Shown: positions 1-6,228 of the stretch, piece after piece
Numbering within the stretch: position 1 is the stretch's first letter
How the letters are laid out: the number at the start of each line of letters is the position of its first letter
NCBI GenBank assembly: GCA_023427925.1
Contig: JAEYZS010000109.1
Location: 1 to 9,934, forward strand
Origin: Pseudomonadota bacterium
GTDB taxonomy: Bacteria > Bdellovibrionota > Bdellovibrionia > Bdellovibrionales > JAEYZS01
Reading direction: 5' to 3'
Length of the DNA: 9,934 bases
The notes under the pieces: model-generated
The model's database searches: none
The model's input: only the letters and a program-made list of their open reading frames with translations
What the model was told of the DNA's origin: nothing
Position numbers and translations under genes: made by a program

Positions 1-240
1 GAGTTTTTTATTCATTTTAAGCCGAAGTACAAGCCCAAGATCGAAAGGCTTTTTTATTATGACTGGAGGCTTTGGACGATACCAGAGCTTACGGATTTGT
101 TAAAAGAGGTTGGGTTTAAAAATCCTATCGTTTACTGGGAAGGTAGCGATTCCGAGGGCGAAGGAAACGGAATTTTCACTCCATCAAAAACAGGAGAGGA
201 GTGCGACTCCTGGATAGCTTATATCGTTGCCGAAAAATAA
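1..240 (+). CDS. SAM-dependent methyltransferase, C-terminal fragment (5' end outside window)
   Basis: The frame is open from base 1 to a TAA at 238-240 and gives the last 79 residues of a protein that begins upstream. The fragment has a YYDWRLWTIPEL segment, a helix rich in Leu and Lys ending in EVGF, then a VYWEG strand, a Gly/Glu-rich turn and a final SWIAYIVAEK strand. This is the usual end of a class I SAM-dependent methyltransferase: the post-motif helix, then strands 6 and 7 of the Rossmann-like sheet. The SAM-binding glycine loop must lie before the window, so neither substrate nor cofactor binding can be judged. Assignment to the fold is by pattern recognition and I am fairly confident; the substrate is unknown. 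The gene converges on the 122-aa HPF-like gene, with 56 bp between their stop codons. Confidence 0.7.
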   Translation, partial: EFFIHFKPKYKPKIERLFYYDWRLWTIPELTDLLKEVGFKNPIVYWEGSDSEGEGNGIFTPSKTGEECDSWIAYIVAEK

Positions 241-263
241 ACCTTAAAGAATTCGCACTCCTC
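196..263. repeat. 11-bp inverted repeat flanking the methyltransferase stop codon
   Basis: Positions 196-206 (GAGGAGTGCGA) and 253-263 (TCGCACTCCTC) are exact reverse complements separated by 46 bp that include the stop codon. In RNA the arms could form a long-range stem at the 3' end of the methyltransferase transcript. There is no U-run directly after the second arm, so this is not a standard intrinsic terminator. A chance 11-bp match is possible. Confidence 0.4.
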
Positions 264-296
264 ATTTAAAGCAATTGAGTCCTAAGCATGCTAACG

Positions 297-665
297 TTAA
301 GTCAGACGTCGAGACTGTAACCAATCTCGAATTTGGATGTTCATGGAGTTATGAAGTCTCTCAATTGCTCGATTGAGCCAATCGCGATTTGATGTATCCT
401 CCTCGAGAGGATCGACAACCGTGTTGGCTTCAAAACGTGTTTCGCTACTATTTACTACAATTTTAAAATAAAACTTTCCAAATCTCTTTTTGCATTCAGC
501 AAAGAAATGCGCGTCACTCGGAATTTTACCAATCAAGTCCTCAAGGAGACAATAAGCTTTGATTTTAAAATTTTCCCTCGGCACAAATCCATCCACTCGA
601 AATTTAGAAAATGGAATTACAGTCTTGTCCTTGATTTTTTTCGGGGTAGTTTGAGTAGTAATCAT
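297..665 (-). CDS. Small HPF/RaiA-like protein, paralogue A (122 aa)
   Basis: I do not recognise this by name. After a basic 25-residue N-terminal tail (several Lys), the predicted order is strand (around the FVPR motif), helix, three strands, helix. This is the beta-alpha-beta-beta-beta-alpha layout of ribosome-hibernation/RaiA proteins, and the 122-aa length suits the short HPF class. It aligns without gaps to the 105-aa neighbour: by hand about 32 of 89 residues are identical, including FVPR, KA, KF.F.IV, DP..ED.S.R.W and AIE. The DP..ED.S.R.W motif before the last helix is not typical of HPF, so the family link is inference from topology. The ATG at 663-665 has a GGAGGG Shine-Dalgarno 4-5 bases upstream, which lies in one arm of an inverted repeat. 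The 154-bp spacing from paralogue B allows its own promoter. Confidence 0.75.
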   Translation of the reverse strand: MITTQTTPKKIKDKTVIPFSKFRVDGFVPRENFKIKAYCLLEDLIGKIPSDAHFFAECKKRFGKFYFKIVVNSSETRFEANTVVDPLEEDTSNRDWLNRAIERLHNSMNIQIRDWLQSRRLT

Positions 666-670
666 AGTTC

Positions 671-739
671 CCTCCGTAGTTCACTAAAATAGTAGTTGTA
701 CATTAGCTCTATTATCTCAGTTTTGAGCTTACTACGGAG
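671..739 (-). promoter_or_regulatory. Candidate Shine-Dalgarno-sequestering leader RNA of paralogue A
   Basis: On the minus-strand transcript CUCCGUAGU (from 739-731) can pair perfectly with ACUACGGAG (from 680-672). The second arm contains most of the GGAGGG ribosome-binding site. Inside the 50-nt loop, AGCUC/GAGCU (725-729 with 705-709) can stack, or alternatively CUCA/UGAG (716-719 with 724-727) can form a small hairpin. The geometry is that of an RNA thermometer or ligand-controlled initiation switch. Pairing is seen in the sequence; regulation is inferred. Confidence 0.45.
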
Positions 740-777
740 AGTTAATTTCAAATGTGTAGGTATCTAGACACTATGGA

Positions 778-812
778 CTAATATAATTAGTTTTTGACAA
801 ATTTTGTGTCAA
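778..812. repeat. Two small palindromes between the HPF-like genes
   Basis: CTAAT-ATA-ATTAG lies at 778-790, and TTGACA-N7-TGTCAA at 794-812 begins 8 bp beyond the stop of paralogue B. The second could be a weak RNA hairpin, or its TTGACA (minus strand, 812-807) a -35 element for paralogue A. No -10 sits at ideal spacing; AATTAT at 788-783 is 18 bp away. No T-run follows the hairpin on the minus strand, so a terminator is not supported. Confidence 0.3.
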
Positions 813-819
813 GCTGAGA

Positions 820-1137
820 CTAGGCAGCTGTTGCCGTAGTGTTGAATCGAGCGAGTTGGCCTCTCAGTAGATTGGACATGTTTTCAATGGCTTTTAGTTG
901 CCATCCTCGCTGAGAGACATCTTCTTTTTTTGGATCTAAGATAGTTTGTGCGCTCAGAACGGAGTTTTCTCCGCGAAAGACAATCTGAAAGAAGAACTTG
1001 TTCGCAAAATAAGTGCATCGGGCTTCACATTCAAAATCAAAATGAATTTCGTCTCTTAACTCGTTGAGAACTTGATTCGCTTTTTGCTCAAACTCTTTGC
1101 GTGGAACAAAGTCAAAAAACTCAAATTGAAGTGACAT
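820..1137 (-). CDS. Small HPF/RaiA-like protein, paralogue B (105 aa)
   Basis: This is the upstream member of the tandem pair. It lacks the basic N-terminal tail of paralogue A and begins almost at once with the first strand and the FVPR motif (residues about 11-14). The order is then a charged helix (about 15-32), three strands (about 33-70, including KFFFQIV and a strand ending in ILDP) and a final helix starting at the R.W..KAIE segment. It ends in a Thr/Ala-rich tail. The layout matches short HPF/RaiA proteins, but sequence signatures are too divergent to name it. The ATG at 1135-1137 has an AGGGAG Shine-Dalgarno 7 bases upstream. A -10-like TATACA occurs near 1170 on the minus strand without a clear -35. 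If HPF-like, the protein would bind the small subunit in the cytoplasm; that is inference. Confidence 0.75.
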   Translation of the reverse strand: MSLQFEFFDFVPRKEFEQKANQVLNELRDEIHFDFECEARCTYFANKFFFQIVFRGENSVLSAQTILDPKKEDVSQRGWQLKAIENMSNLLRGQLARFNTTATAA

Positions 1138-1221
1138 ATTTTTTCTCCCTAATAACGTGCTGGTGTATTGTATAATGGTATCACCGAAAGGTAGAATTTC
1201 GTGGAGATTCTAATAGGTTCA

Positions 1222-1254
1222 TCAATATGAGACAATAATACATTCTCATATTGA
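1222..1254. repeat. 11-bp inverted repeat with 11-nt loop after mpg
   Basis: TCAATATGAGA at 1222-1232 and TCTCATATTGA at 1244-1254 are perfect reverse complements. TGAGACAA also recurs as a direct repeat at 1228-1235 and 1252-1259. The element starts 7 bp past the mpg stop codon and lies upstream of paralogue B. It is either an AU-rich RNA hairpin ending the cutA-mpg transcript (no U-run follows) or a protein-binding operator. Confidence 0.5.
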
Positions 1255-1261
1255 GACAAGG

Positions 1262-1849
1262 TTACTTTTTTGAAATAAACTGACTATCTTTTATATAAAA
1301 TCGGAGTGGCCAATCCTTAGCTTCCTCTGCGTAATCGATCCCAATTCGAGGACGAGCAATAATTTTAGAGGGAGAAATACGAGGGGAATCTTCAATAAAA
1401 AGTTGATTTCCGTCGAGAGAAATCCCGTTTTGCTCCTTTGTAATCATGAGCGCCTGCGCAAGCTTTCCAGGCCCGGTTGTAAGATTCTTAATGTTGTCTT
1501 GCTTACGAAACTCCTTCATAAGGTTAACGCCTTCCGCGGGCTCGAGAGCTCGAATAAGTACAGCCTCAGGATGAGCAGGCGAGCGTGTGACGACATTAAA
1601 GCAGAAATACATACCATAAATAAAATATACGTAAGAGTAGCCTCCATTAAGATACATAGTTTTTAAGCGCTCGGTGATCTTGCCACCATATGAATGACAA
1701 CCCTTATCGATAAGCCCCAAGTAAGCTTCGGTCTCAGTTATAATCCCAGAAATCCGCTTACCCTTATAAATACGAACAAGCTTTTTACCTAAAAGCTCTT
1801 TAGCAACTTTTTCAGTCCCACGTTGATAGAATGATTGAGGAAGTATCAT
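1262..1849 (-). CDS. mpg: Alkyladenine (3-methyladenine) DNA glycosylase, AAG/MPG family
   Basis: This monofunctional base-excision enzyme cleaves the N-glycosidic bond of alkylated purines and hypoxanthine, leaving an abasic site. At 195 aa it matches bacterial family members. Against human AAG the key residues are present: ETEAYLG at 39-45 supplies the catalytic Glu41 (human Glu125) and Tyr43 (Tyr127), His52 matches His136, and YGMYFCFN at 78-85 gives Tyr78 (Tyr162) and Asn85 (Asn169). The downstream signatures RALEP, TTGPGKLAQAL and ARPRIGI, and a C-terminal LRFYIKDS, also match. The ATG at 1847-1849 lies 31 bp after the cutA stop with no clear Shine-Dalgarno, so translation may depend on cutA transcription and coupling. 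Family assignment is very secure. Confidence 0.96.
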   Translation of the reverse strand: MILPQSFYQRGTEKVAKELLGKKLVRIYKGKRISGIITETEAYLGLIDKGCHSYGGKITERLKTMYLNGGYSYVYFIYGMYFCFNVVTRSPAHPEAVLIRALEPAEGVNLMKEFRKQDNIKNLTTGPGKLAQALMITKEQNGISLDGNQLFIEDSPRISPSKIIARPRIGIDYAEEAKDWPLRFYIKDSQFISKK

Positions 1850-1880
1850 GCTAAATATTGTAAATCATAAACCGTCTTTT

Positions 1881-2192
1881 TTAAACTTGAGATTTCATCC
1901 AATCCAAGTACTGCTTATTCACATTCTCTAGTTTTAAAGTGAGTAAGCAAGGAATCTCATAGGAGTGGTTCGCAAGAACCACTTCCTCGATCAAAGAATA
2001 TTTTTCTTTAAAACTCTTAAGAACCAAAACACACTCATTAGAAGATTCAACTTTGCCTTCCCAGGCATAAAACGAATTCATTTGAGGAAAGACATTGCTA
2101 CAAGCAATAAGCTTTTTATCCAAAAGAATCTTAGAAAGCGTTTTAGCCTCCTCCAAATTAGAGGTAGTAATATAAATCAAAACAGGTTCCAT
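1881..2192 (-). CDS. cutA: CutA, divalent-cation tolerance protein
   Basis: CutA proteins are small trimeric ferredoxin-like proteins linked to copper and other divalent cation tolerance; their biochemical role is unsettled. The 103-aa length is typical. Characteristic elements are the first strand YITTSN, the helix-strand junction LIACSNVFP at 28-36 (family AACVNxxP), FYAWEGKV at 41-48, the hydrophobic strand ECVLVLKS, and NHSYEIP at 75-81 followed by a terminal YLDWMKS helix. The ATG at 2190-2192 is preceded by a good GAGGG Shine-Dalgarno. It is the first gene of a probable two-gene operon with mpg. Sequence shows no signal peptide, so it is cytoplasmic. Assignment is secure; a functional link with alkylation repair is not established. 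Confidence 0.95.
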   Translation of the reverse strand: MEPVLIYITTSNLEEAKTLSKILLDKKLIACSNVFPQMNSFYAWEGKVESSNECVLVLKSFKEKYSLIEEVVLANHSYEIPCLLTLKLENVNKQYLDWMKSQV

Positions 2193-2214
2193 ATTCCCTC
2201 ACAAGAAAAAGAAG

Positions 2215-2244
2215 ATAATAAACATATCCTATAACACAAACCAA
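2215..2244 (-). promoter_or_regulatory. Candidate sigma-70-type promoter of cutA-mpg
   Basis: Reading the minus strand, TTGGTT (2244-2239) is followed after 18 bp by TATTAT (2220-2215, one mismatch to TATAAT). This would start transcription about 15 bases before the Shine-Dalgarno of cutA. The -35 is weak (3 of 6). Confidence 0.35.
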
Positions 2245-2420
2245 TTAAGGTCTATTTAGGAAAGCTACCAGACAACGAAAGCATAAAAACAGTATTTAAC
2301 AAACGAGGCCGCTCGCTCTGGAAGTTTAATTTAATAGACCTTAAACCAAGTTCCGCAGCTAAGCGATAACTTGTGCCAAGTACCCTTGGCGCAATTTTCG
2401 TCCGTGAGGACTGTCCGCAG
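2245..2420. other. Nested inverted repeats; candidate structured RNA, strand undecided
   Basis: A perfect 12-bp inverted repeat (2245-2256 with 2333-2344) encloses a second set of arms: AAGCT/AGTTT at 2262-2266 with 2323-2327 (one G-U), then CCAGA/TCTGG at 2268-2272 with 2317-2321, and a CGAG/CTCG hairpin at 2304-2315. To the right follow AAGTT/AACTT around 2348-2372, a 10-bp stem TTGTGCCAAG/CTTGGCGCAA (2371-2394, one wobble, TACC loop) and GTCC-GTGA-GGAC at 2400-2411. No convincing reading frame explains the block. A plus-strand reading has a -10-like TATAAC at 2230-2235 just before the first arm, and the 10-bp stem is followed by TTTT at 2395-2398. I do not recognise a known RNA family. Confidence 0.35.
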
Positions 2421-2423
2421 GGC

Positions 2424-2452
2424 AAAAAAAAGGCCCGGAATAAATCCGAGCC
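2424..2452 (-). terminator. Intrinsic terminator of fusA
   Basis: On the minus strand GGCTCGGA (2452-2445) and TCCGGGCC (2439-2432) form an 8-bp GC-rich stem with a 5-nt loop, followed directly by eight T residues (2431-2424). It starts 28 bp after the fusA stop. This is a textbook Rho-independent terminator. Confidence 0.93.
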
Positions 2453-2479
2453 CAATTCATTTTGAAGATTAAAAAGAAA

Positions 2480-4588
2480 CTATTTGTTCTCTTCTGCTCT
2501 TTTCTTTTGGTAAGCCTTAACCATCTCATCTTGGATAGCTCGAGGAACCGGAGCGTACTTCTCAAATTCCATTGAGAATTGTCCTTTACCTTGAGTCGCA
2601 GAGCGAAGGTCAGTTGAGTAACCAAACATTTCTGTCAAAGGAACTTCAGAGTTGATAGTTGTTTCACCGTGTTCTGTTGTAGAACCCATGATAACACCAC
2701 GTCTTTGGTTCACTTGGCCCATGACCGCACCTTGGAATTCTTCAGGGACAGTGATTTCGACTTTCATGATCGGTTCAAGGATTGAAGGACCAGCTTGCAT
2801 GTAAGCTTCTCTGATCGCAGCTTGAGCACAAATTCTGAACGCCATTTCAGATGAGTCAACAGGGTGGAATCCACCGTCGTTAACAGTCATTTGAACGCCG
2901 ATAACTTGAGCGCCAATCAACATACCTTTTTTAAGCTGCTCTTGGAAACCTTTGTCACACGCTGGAACGTATTCACGAGGAATAGAACCACCAACGATTT
3001 TATCAACAAACTCATAAGTTCTCTTGTCTTCCGAATCTGTCGGAACAAGAGGAGCCATGATACCGCCAATTTTTGCGTATTGACCAGCACCACCAGTTTG
3101 CTTTTTGTGAACAGTAACGAAGTCCACTGGCTTAGATACTGTCTCTCTAAATGCAACCTGTGGCTTTCCGACGATAACTTCTGTATCAAACTCACGCTTC
3201 ATACGTTCAACGTAAATTTCTAAGTGAAGCTCGCCCATTCCAGAAATAATTGTTTCACCAGATTCTTCATCTCTATGAACTCTAAAAGTAGGATCTTCTT
3301 TAGTGAACTTGTTTAGAGCTTTTGAGAAGTTCGCTGTTGCAGTTTTATCTTTTGGAGCAATCGCTAAAGAGATAACTGGGTCAGCAATGTACATAGACTC
3401 TAACGTCACGTTCATTTGACCATCAGTGAAAGTGTCCCCTGAAGCACACTCAATACCAAACATCGCAATGATATCACCAGCTGAAGCTGATTCGATATCT
3501 TCCATGTCATCAGCATGCATACGAACCAAACGTGGAACTTTAACTTTTTTGCCATCCGCAACGTTAAAGAGCATGTCGCCTTTTTTCACAGTCCCTTGAT
3601 AAATTCTCATGAACGTTAGCTGTCCATATGGAGATTTTTCAAGTTTAAATGCAAGCATAACAAGAGGCTTTTCTTCGTTTGACTCAAGAACTACTTTTTC
3701 TTCTTTTTTATCTACGTTCAACGCAATGTTTTCGATCTCCGTTGGATTTGGAAGATAGTTTCCAACGCCATCAAGGAGAGCTTGGATACCTTTGTTCTTG
3801 TATGCAGAACCGTGCATAACAGGGACAAACTTAAGCTCTAAAGTACCTTTTCTGATCGCTTTAGTAAGTTCTTCAGCAGACACTTCTTCTTCCATCAAGA
3901 ATTTTTCACCAACAGTATCGTCGAAATCTGCAACTGTACCAACGAGTTCAGCTCTCATTGCTTTTGCTTCTTCTTGAAGTTCAGCAGGGATTGGTTTTTC
4001 AACCATTTTGTCACCGCTTGGTCCCTCGTAGTAGTAAGCAACCATTTTCACTAGATCAACTTGACCTTCGTGAGCATCTTCAAGGCCAATTGGAATTTGA
4101 ATCATCGCAGCGTTTAGTTTTAACTTTTCTCTGATTTGAGCGCATACTCTTTTAGGGTTCGCACCAACTCGGTCGCATTTGTTTACAAACGCAATACGTG
4201 GAACCTTATAACGCTTCATCTGTCTATCAACTGTCAAAGTTTGAGCTTGAACACCTGATACAGAACAAAGAACTAGAATTGCACCATCTAGAACTCTGAG
4301 AGATCTTTCAACTTCAACTGTGAAGTCAACGTGTCCCGGAGTATCAATGATGTTAATTTGGAATTCTTTCCAACGGCAGTAAGTCGCTGCTGACTTAATT
4401 GTGATTCCTTTTTCTCTTTCAAGATCCATAGAATCCATAGTCGCACCAACACCATCTTTACCACGAACTTCGTGAATCTGGTGAATACGACCAGTGTAAA
4501 ATAAAATACGCTCAGTAAGAGTAGTCTTACCCGAGTCAATGTGAGCGGAAATCCCGATGTTGCGAACGAGTTCTAAAGATTGTGCCAT
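2480..4588 (-). CDS. fusA: Elongation factor G, mtEFG1/spdEFG1-like
   Basis: This GTPase drives tRNA-mRNA translocation on the ribosome. At 702 aa it is full length. GTP-binding motifs are G1 AHIDSGKT (15-22), G2 KGITI (60-64), G3 DTPGH (82-86), G4 NKCD (136-139) and G5 GSA (260-262). Domain II starts near 305, domain III near 405, domain IV near 485 ([11 protein letters not shown] at 494-504, with the tip-loop GGFHPVD placing His575 where EF-G contacts the decoding site), and domain V near 605. Ser instead of Ala in G1, the stretch after G2 and [12 protein letters not shown] (159-170) resemble mitochondrial EF-G1 and the spirochaete/delta-type EF-G. The ATG at 4586-4588 has an AGGAGA Shine-Dalgarno. 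It is monocistronic, with its own terminator and no rpsL, rpsG or tuf nearby. A second EF-G elsewhere is therefore likely but unseen. Confidence 0.97.
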   Translation of the reverse strand: MAQSLELVRNIGISAHIDSGKTTLTERILFYTGRIHQIHEVRGKDGVGATMDSMDLEREKGITIKSAATYCRWKEFQINIIDTPGHVDFTVEVERSLRVLDGAILVLCSVSGVQAQTLTVDRQMKRYKVPRIAFVNKCDRVGANPKRVCAQIREKLKLNAAMIQIPIGLEDAHEGQVDLVKMVAYYYEGPSGDKMVEKPIPAELQEEAKAMRAELVGTVADFDDTVGEKFLMEEEVSAEELTKAIRKGTLELKFVPVMHGSAYKNKGIQALLDGVGNYLPNPTEIENIALNVDKKEEKVVLESNEEKPLVMLAFKLEKSPYGQLTFMRIYQGTVKKGDMLFNVADGKKVKVPRLVRMHADDMEDIESASAGDIIAMFGIECASGDTFTDGQMNVTLESMYIADPVISLAIAPKDKTATANFSKALNKFTKEDPTFRVHRDEESGETIISGMGELHLEIYVERMKREFDTEVIVGKPQVAFRETVSKPVDFVTVHKKQTGGAGQYAKIGGIMAPLVPTDSEDKRTYEFVDKIVGGSIPREYVPACDKGFQEQLKKGMLIGAQVIGVQMTVNDGGFHPVDSSEMAFRICAQAAIREAYMQAGPSILEPIMKVEITVPEEFQGAVMGQVNQRRGVIMGSTTEHGETTINSEVPLTEMFGYSTDLRSATQGKGQFSMEFEKYAPVPRAIQDEMVKAYQKKRAEENK

Positions 4589-4618
4589 TTTTCTCCTGCC
4601 TTAAATGGTTAATTAATA

Positions 4619-4624
4619 ATTATA
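4619..4624 (-). promoter_or_regulatory. Candidate -10 element of fusA
   Basis: The minus strand reads TATAAT here, a perfect -10, which predicts a short leader of about 24 nt before the fusA start. No good TTGACA lies 16-18 bp upstream; that position overlaps the palindrome at 4644-4656. Confidence 0.45.
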
Positions 4625-4643
4625 TAAAAGTTTTGGTCCTAAC

Positions 4644-4672
4644 TAATGAATCATTATTTTAAGACTTAAAAT
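4644..4672. promoter_or_regulatory. Two adjoining perfect palindromes upstream of fusA
   Basis: TAATGA-A-TCATTA (4644-4656) adjoins ATTTTAAG-A-CTTAAAAT (4656-4672). Both are perfect with a central A, and their centres are 14 bp apart. The first covers the expected -35 position of the fusA promoter. They look like operator half-sites for a dimeric regulator, though AT-rich palindromes also arise by chance. Confidence 0.35.
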
Positions 4673-4676
4673 TCAA

Positions 4677-4734
4677 TTACAAATGTGTGTAAATTTAAAG
4701 ATTTGTAAAGTAGCATAAGAAGTGAGATTTACAA
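4677..4734. promoter_or_regulatory. Three TTACAA/TTGTAA sites at 26-bp spacing
   Basis: TTACAA at 4677-4682, TTGTAA at 4703-4708 and TTACAA at 4729-4734 alternate in orientation, with equal 26-bp centre-to-centre distances, upstream of recQ. The last two extend to TTGTAAA/TTTACAA. A further TTACA-N6-TGTAA dyad sits at 4677-4692. No clear recQ promoter could be assigned in this stretch. Confidence 0.3.
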
Positions 4735-4750
4735 GCTAAAAATACGTTCC

Positions 4751-4765
4751 GAGGAGTGCTCCTTG
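4751..4765 (+). promoter_or_regulatory. Ribosome-binding site deciding the TTG start of recQ
   Basis: GAGGAG at 4751-4756 lies 6 bases before a TTG at 4763-4765, which fixes this unusual start; no ATG or GTG lies nearby in frame. AGGA (4752-4755) can pair with TCCT (4760-4763) around a GTGC loop, so the site could mask itself weakly. Confidence 0.6.
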
Positions 4766-6226
4766 CATAAAAATAAGGCACCAAATTTAAAGCCCCAAAA
4801 GGTCTTAAAAGAAGTTTTCGGCCATGATAATTTCAGGGGGGACCAAGAGGCTGTCATTGAATCCATTTTAAAGGGGAATCATAGCCTATGCCTAATGCCA
4901 ACAGGTATGGGGAAAAGCCTCTGTTTTCAAATCCCTGCACGAATTTTAGGGGGGCTAACCGTCGTGATTTCGCCCCTGATTGCCCTTATGCAAGACCAAG
5001 CTCAAAAGGCGAAAGAGCGGGGTTTTAAGGTCTGTGATATTCATTCCTTGTTAGGGAAAGAGGAGCGGCTTAAACGATATAAAAAACTCAAGAATCAGGA
5101 GTATGAACTTATCTTTGTGGCGCCAGAACGCTTTAGAAAAGTGGAGTTTAGAGAAGCCTTAGCAGCTAACAAAATCCATCTTTTGGCAATTGACGAAGCC
5201 CACTGTATTTCAGAATGGGGCCATGATTTTAGGCCCGACTATACTCGCATTAGAGAAATGCGTGAATTTATAGGGAGCCCAACCACCTTGATGTTAACGG
5301 CTACGGCTACCCCTGAAGTTCAGGTGGATATTTTAAAGCAAGTCGGGCTTAAAAAAGATGAGGTCGAAGTTTTTCATTCGGGCATTAAGCGCGAGAACCT
5401 GAGCTTGAATGTGGATGCCCTTTATGGAGAAGATCAAAAGATCAAAAGACTTCTTGAAATTTCTCAGCAAACCAAAGGGCCGATAGTTGTGTATTTTTCA
5501 CTAATCTCTACCCTAGAAAAGGTATCGGATAAAATTGGCAAAACCACGCCTCATTTAAAATACCACGGTCAGCTACCAAGATCCCTTAGAGAAAAAATGC
5601 AAAAGAGGTTTATCAGGGAGGACGACCACCTGATATTGGCCACACCGGCATTTGGGTTAGGAATTGATAAACGTGACATTCGTGCTGTTATTCATTTTGA
5701 AATGCCAGGTAACATTGAAGCTCTTTATCAAGAAATGGGACGTGCCGGGAGAGACGGTAAGCTCTCTAAATGCCATGTTCTCTACGACGAAGACGATATC
5801 AGTATCCAGATGGAATTTCTAAAGTGGGCCCATCCCGATGCGGAATTTATCTCTCGAGTTTACCAGTATTTAAAACAGAATCCTGAAAAATCAAATCAAG
5901 AGGGCTTAGACGGAATTCGTGAAAACATGCATTTCTACAATCGCAAAGATTTTAGATTAGAAACCACTTTAAACTTGTTCGATCGCTGGGAAGTAACAAG
6001 TGGTGATATCTTAGATAAAAACCTTAAAGTAATCTCTGAACTACCTGAAAGGCTAACGAATCAAAAAATGATTGCAGAACGATTAAAGAATGCGCAAATG
6101 AATTTACTTAAACTCATTCAATGGGTAAAAACTTCGAATTGCCGTGCTCTAGAAATATACAAATACTTTGGTTTTAATGATGAGCAAAGATGCGGCATTT
6201 GCGACAATTGCAAAGCGGAAACTTAA
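4763..6226 (+). CDS. recQ: ATP-dependent DNA helicase RecQ, short form without HRDC domain
   Basis: This is a 3'-5' DNA helicase of the RecQ family, acting in recombination and replication-fork repair. It has 487 aa, shorter than the roughly 600 aa of E. coli RecQ. Motif 0 is FRGDQ (24-28), Walker A is PTGMGKS (46-52), the DEAH box is at 144-147, followed by the aromatic-rich loop HCISEWGHDFRPDY (147-160). Motif III is TATATP (179-184), motif V AFGLGID (296-302) and motif VI QEMGRAGRDG (323-332). The zinc-binding module ends the protein: Cys460 in the CRALEIYKYFG helix, then Cys477, Cys480 and Cys483. It stops four residues after the last Cys, so the winged-helix and HRDC domains of longer RecQ proteins are absent, as in short bacterial forms such as RecS. 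It is followed after two bases by aat, implying co-transcription. Confidence 0.95.
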   Translation: MHKNKAPNLKPQKVLKEVFGHDNFRGDQEAVIESILKGNHSLCLMPTGMGKSLCFQIPARILGGLTVVISPLIALMQDQAQKAKERGFKVCDIHSLLGKEERLKRYKKLKNQEYELIFVAPERFRKVEFREALAANKIHLLAIDEAHCISEWGHDFRPDYTRIREMREFIGSPTTLMLTATATPEVQVDILKQVGLKKDEVEVFHSGIKRENLSLNVDALYGEDQKIKRLLEISQQTKGPIVVYFSLISTLEKVSDKIGKTTPHLKYHGQLPRSLREKMQKRFIREDDHLILATPAFGLGIDKRDIRAVIHFEMPGNIEALYQEMGRAGRDGKLSKCHVLYDEDDISIQMEFLKWAHPDAEFISRVYQYLKQNPEKSNQEGLDGIRENMHFYNRKDFRLETTLNLFDRWEVTSGDILDKNLKVISELPERLTNQKMIAERLKNAQMNLLKLIQWVKTSNCRALEIYKYFGFNDEQRCGICDNCKAET

Positions 6227-6228
6227 GA

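Noticed and set aside
794..812. TTGACA dyad as terminator of HPF-like paralogue B
   Set aside because: On the minus strand the stem is followed by A residues rather than a T-run, and the stem is only six AT-rich pairs.
1403..1666. Plus-strand 87-codon frame within mpg
   Set aside because: It is antisense to conserved glycosylase motifs and has no start signals.
2371..2394. 10-bp stem near the fusA 3' end read as a plus-strand terminator
   Set aside because: No plus-strand gene precedes it and only four T residues follow; kept as part of the structured block instead.
2252..2455. Minus-strand 67-codon frame between fusA and cutA
   Set aside because: It begins inside the fusA terminator hairpin, has no ribosome-binding site and its protein resembles nothing; the inverted repeats explain the region better.
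2864..3223. Plus-strand 119-codon frame within fusA
   Set aside because: It is a shadow of the strongly conserved EF-G domain III-IV coding sequence.
6190..6228. Upstream ATG extending aat by 13 codons into recQ
   Set aside because: The extension encodes the recQ zinc-module DNA in another frame, has no Shine-Dalgarno and no counterpart in Aat proteins.
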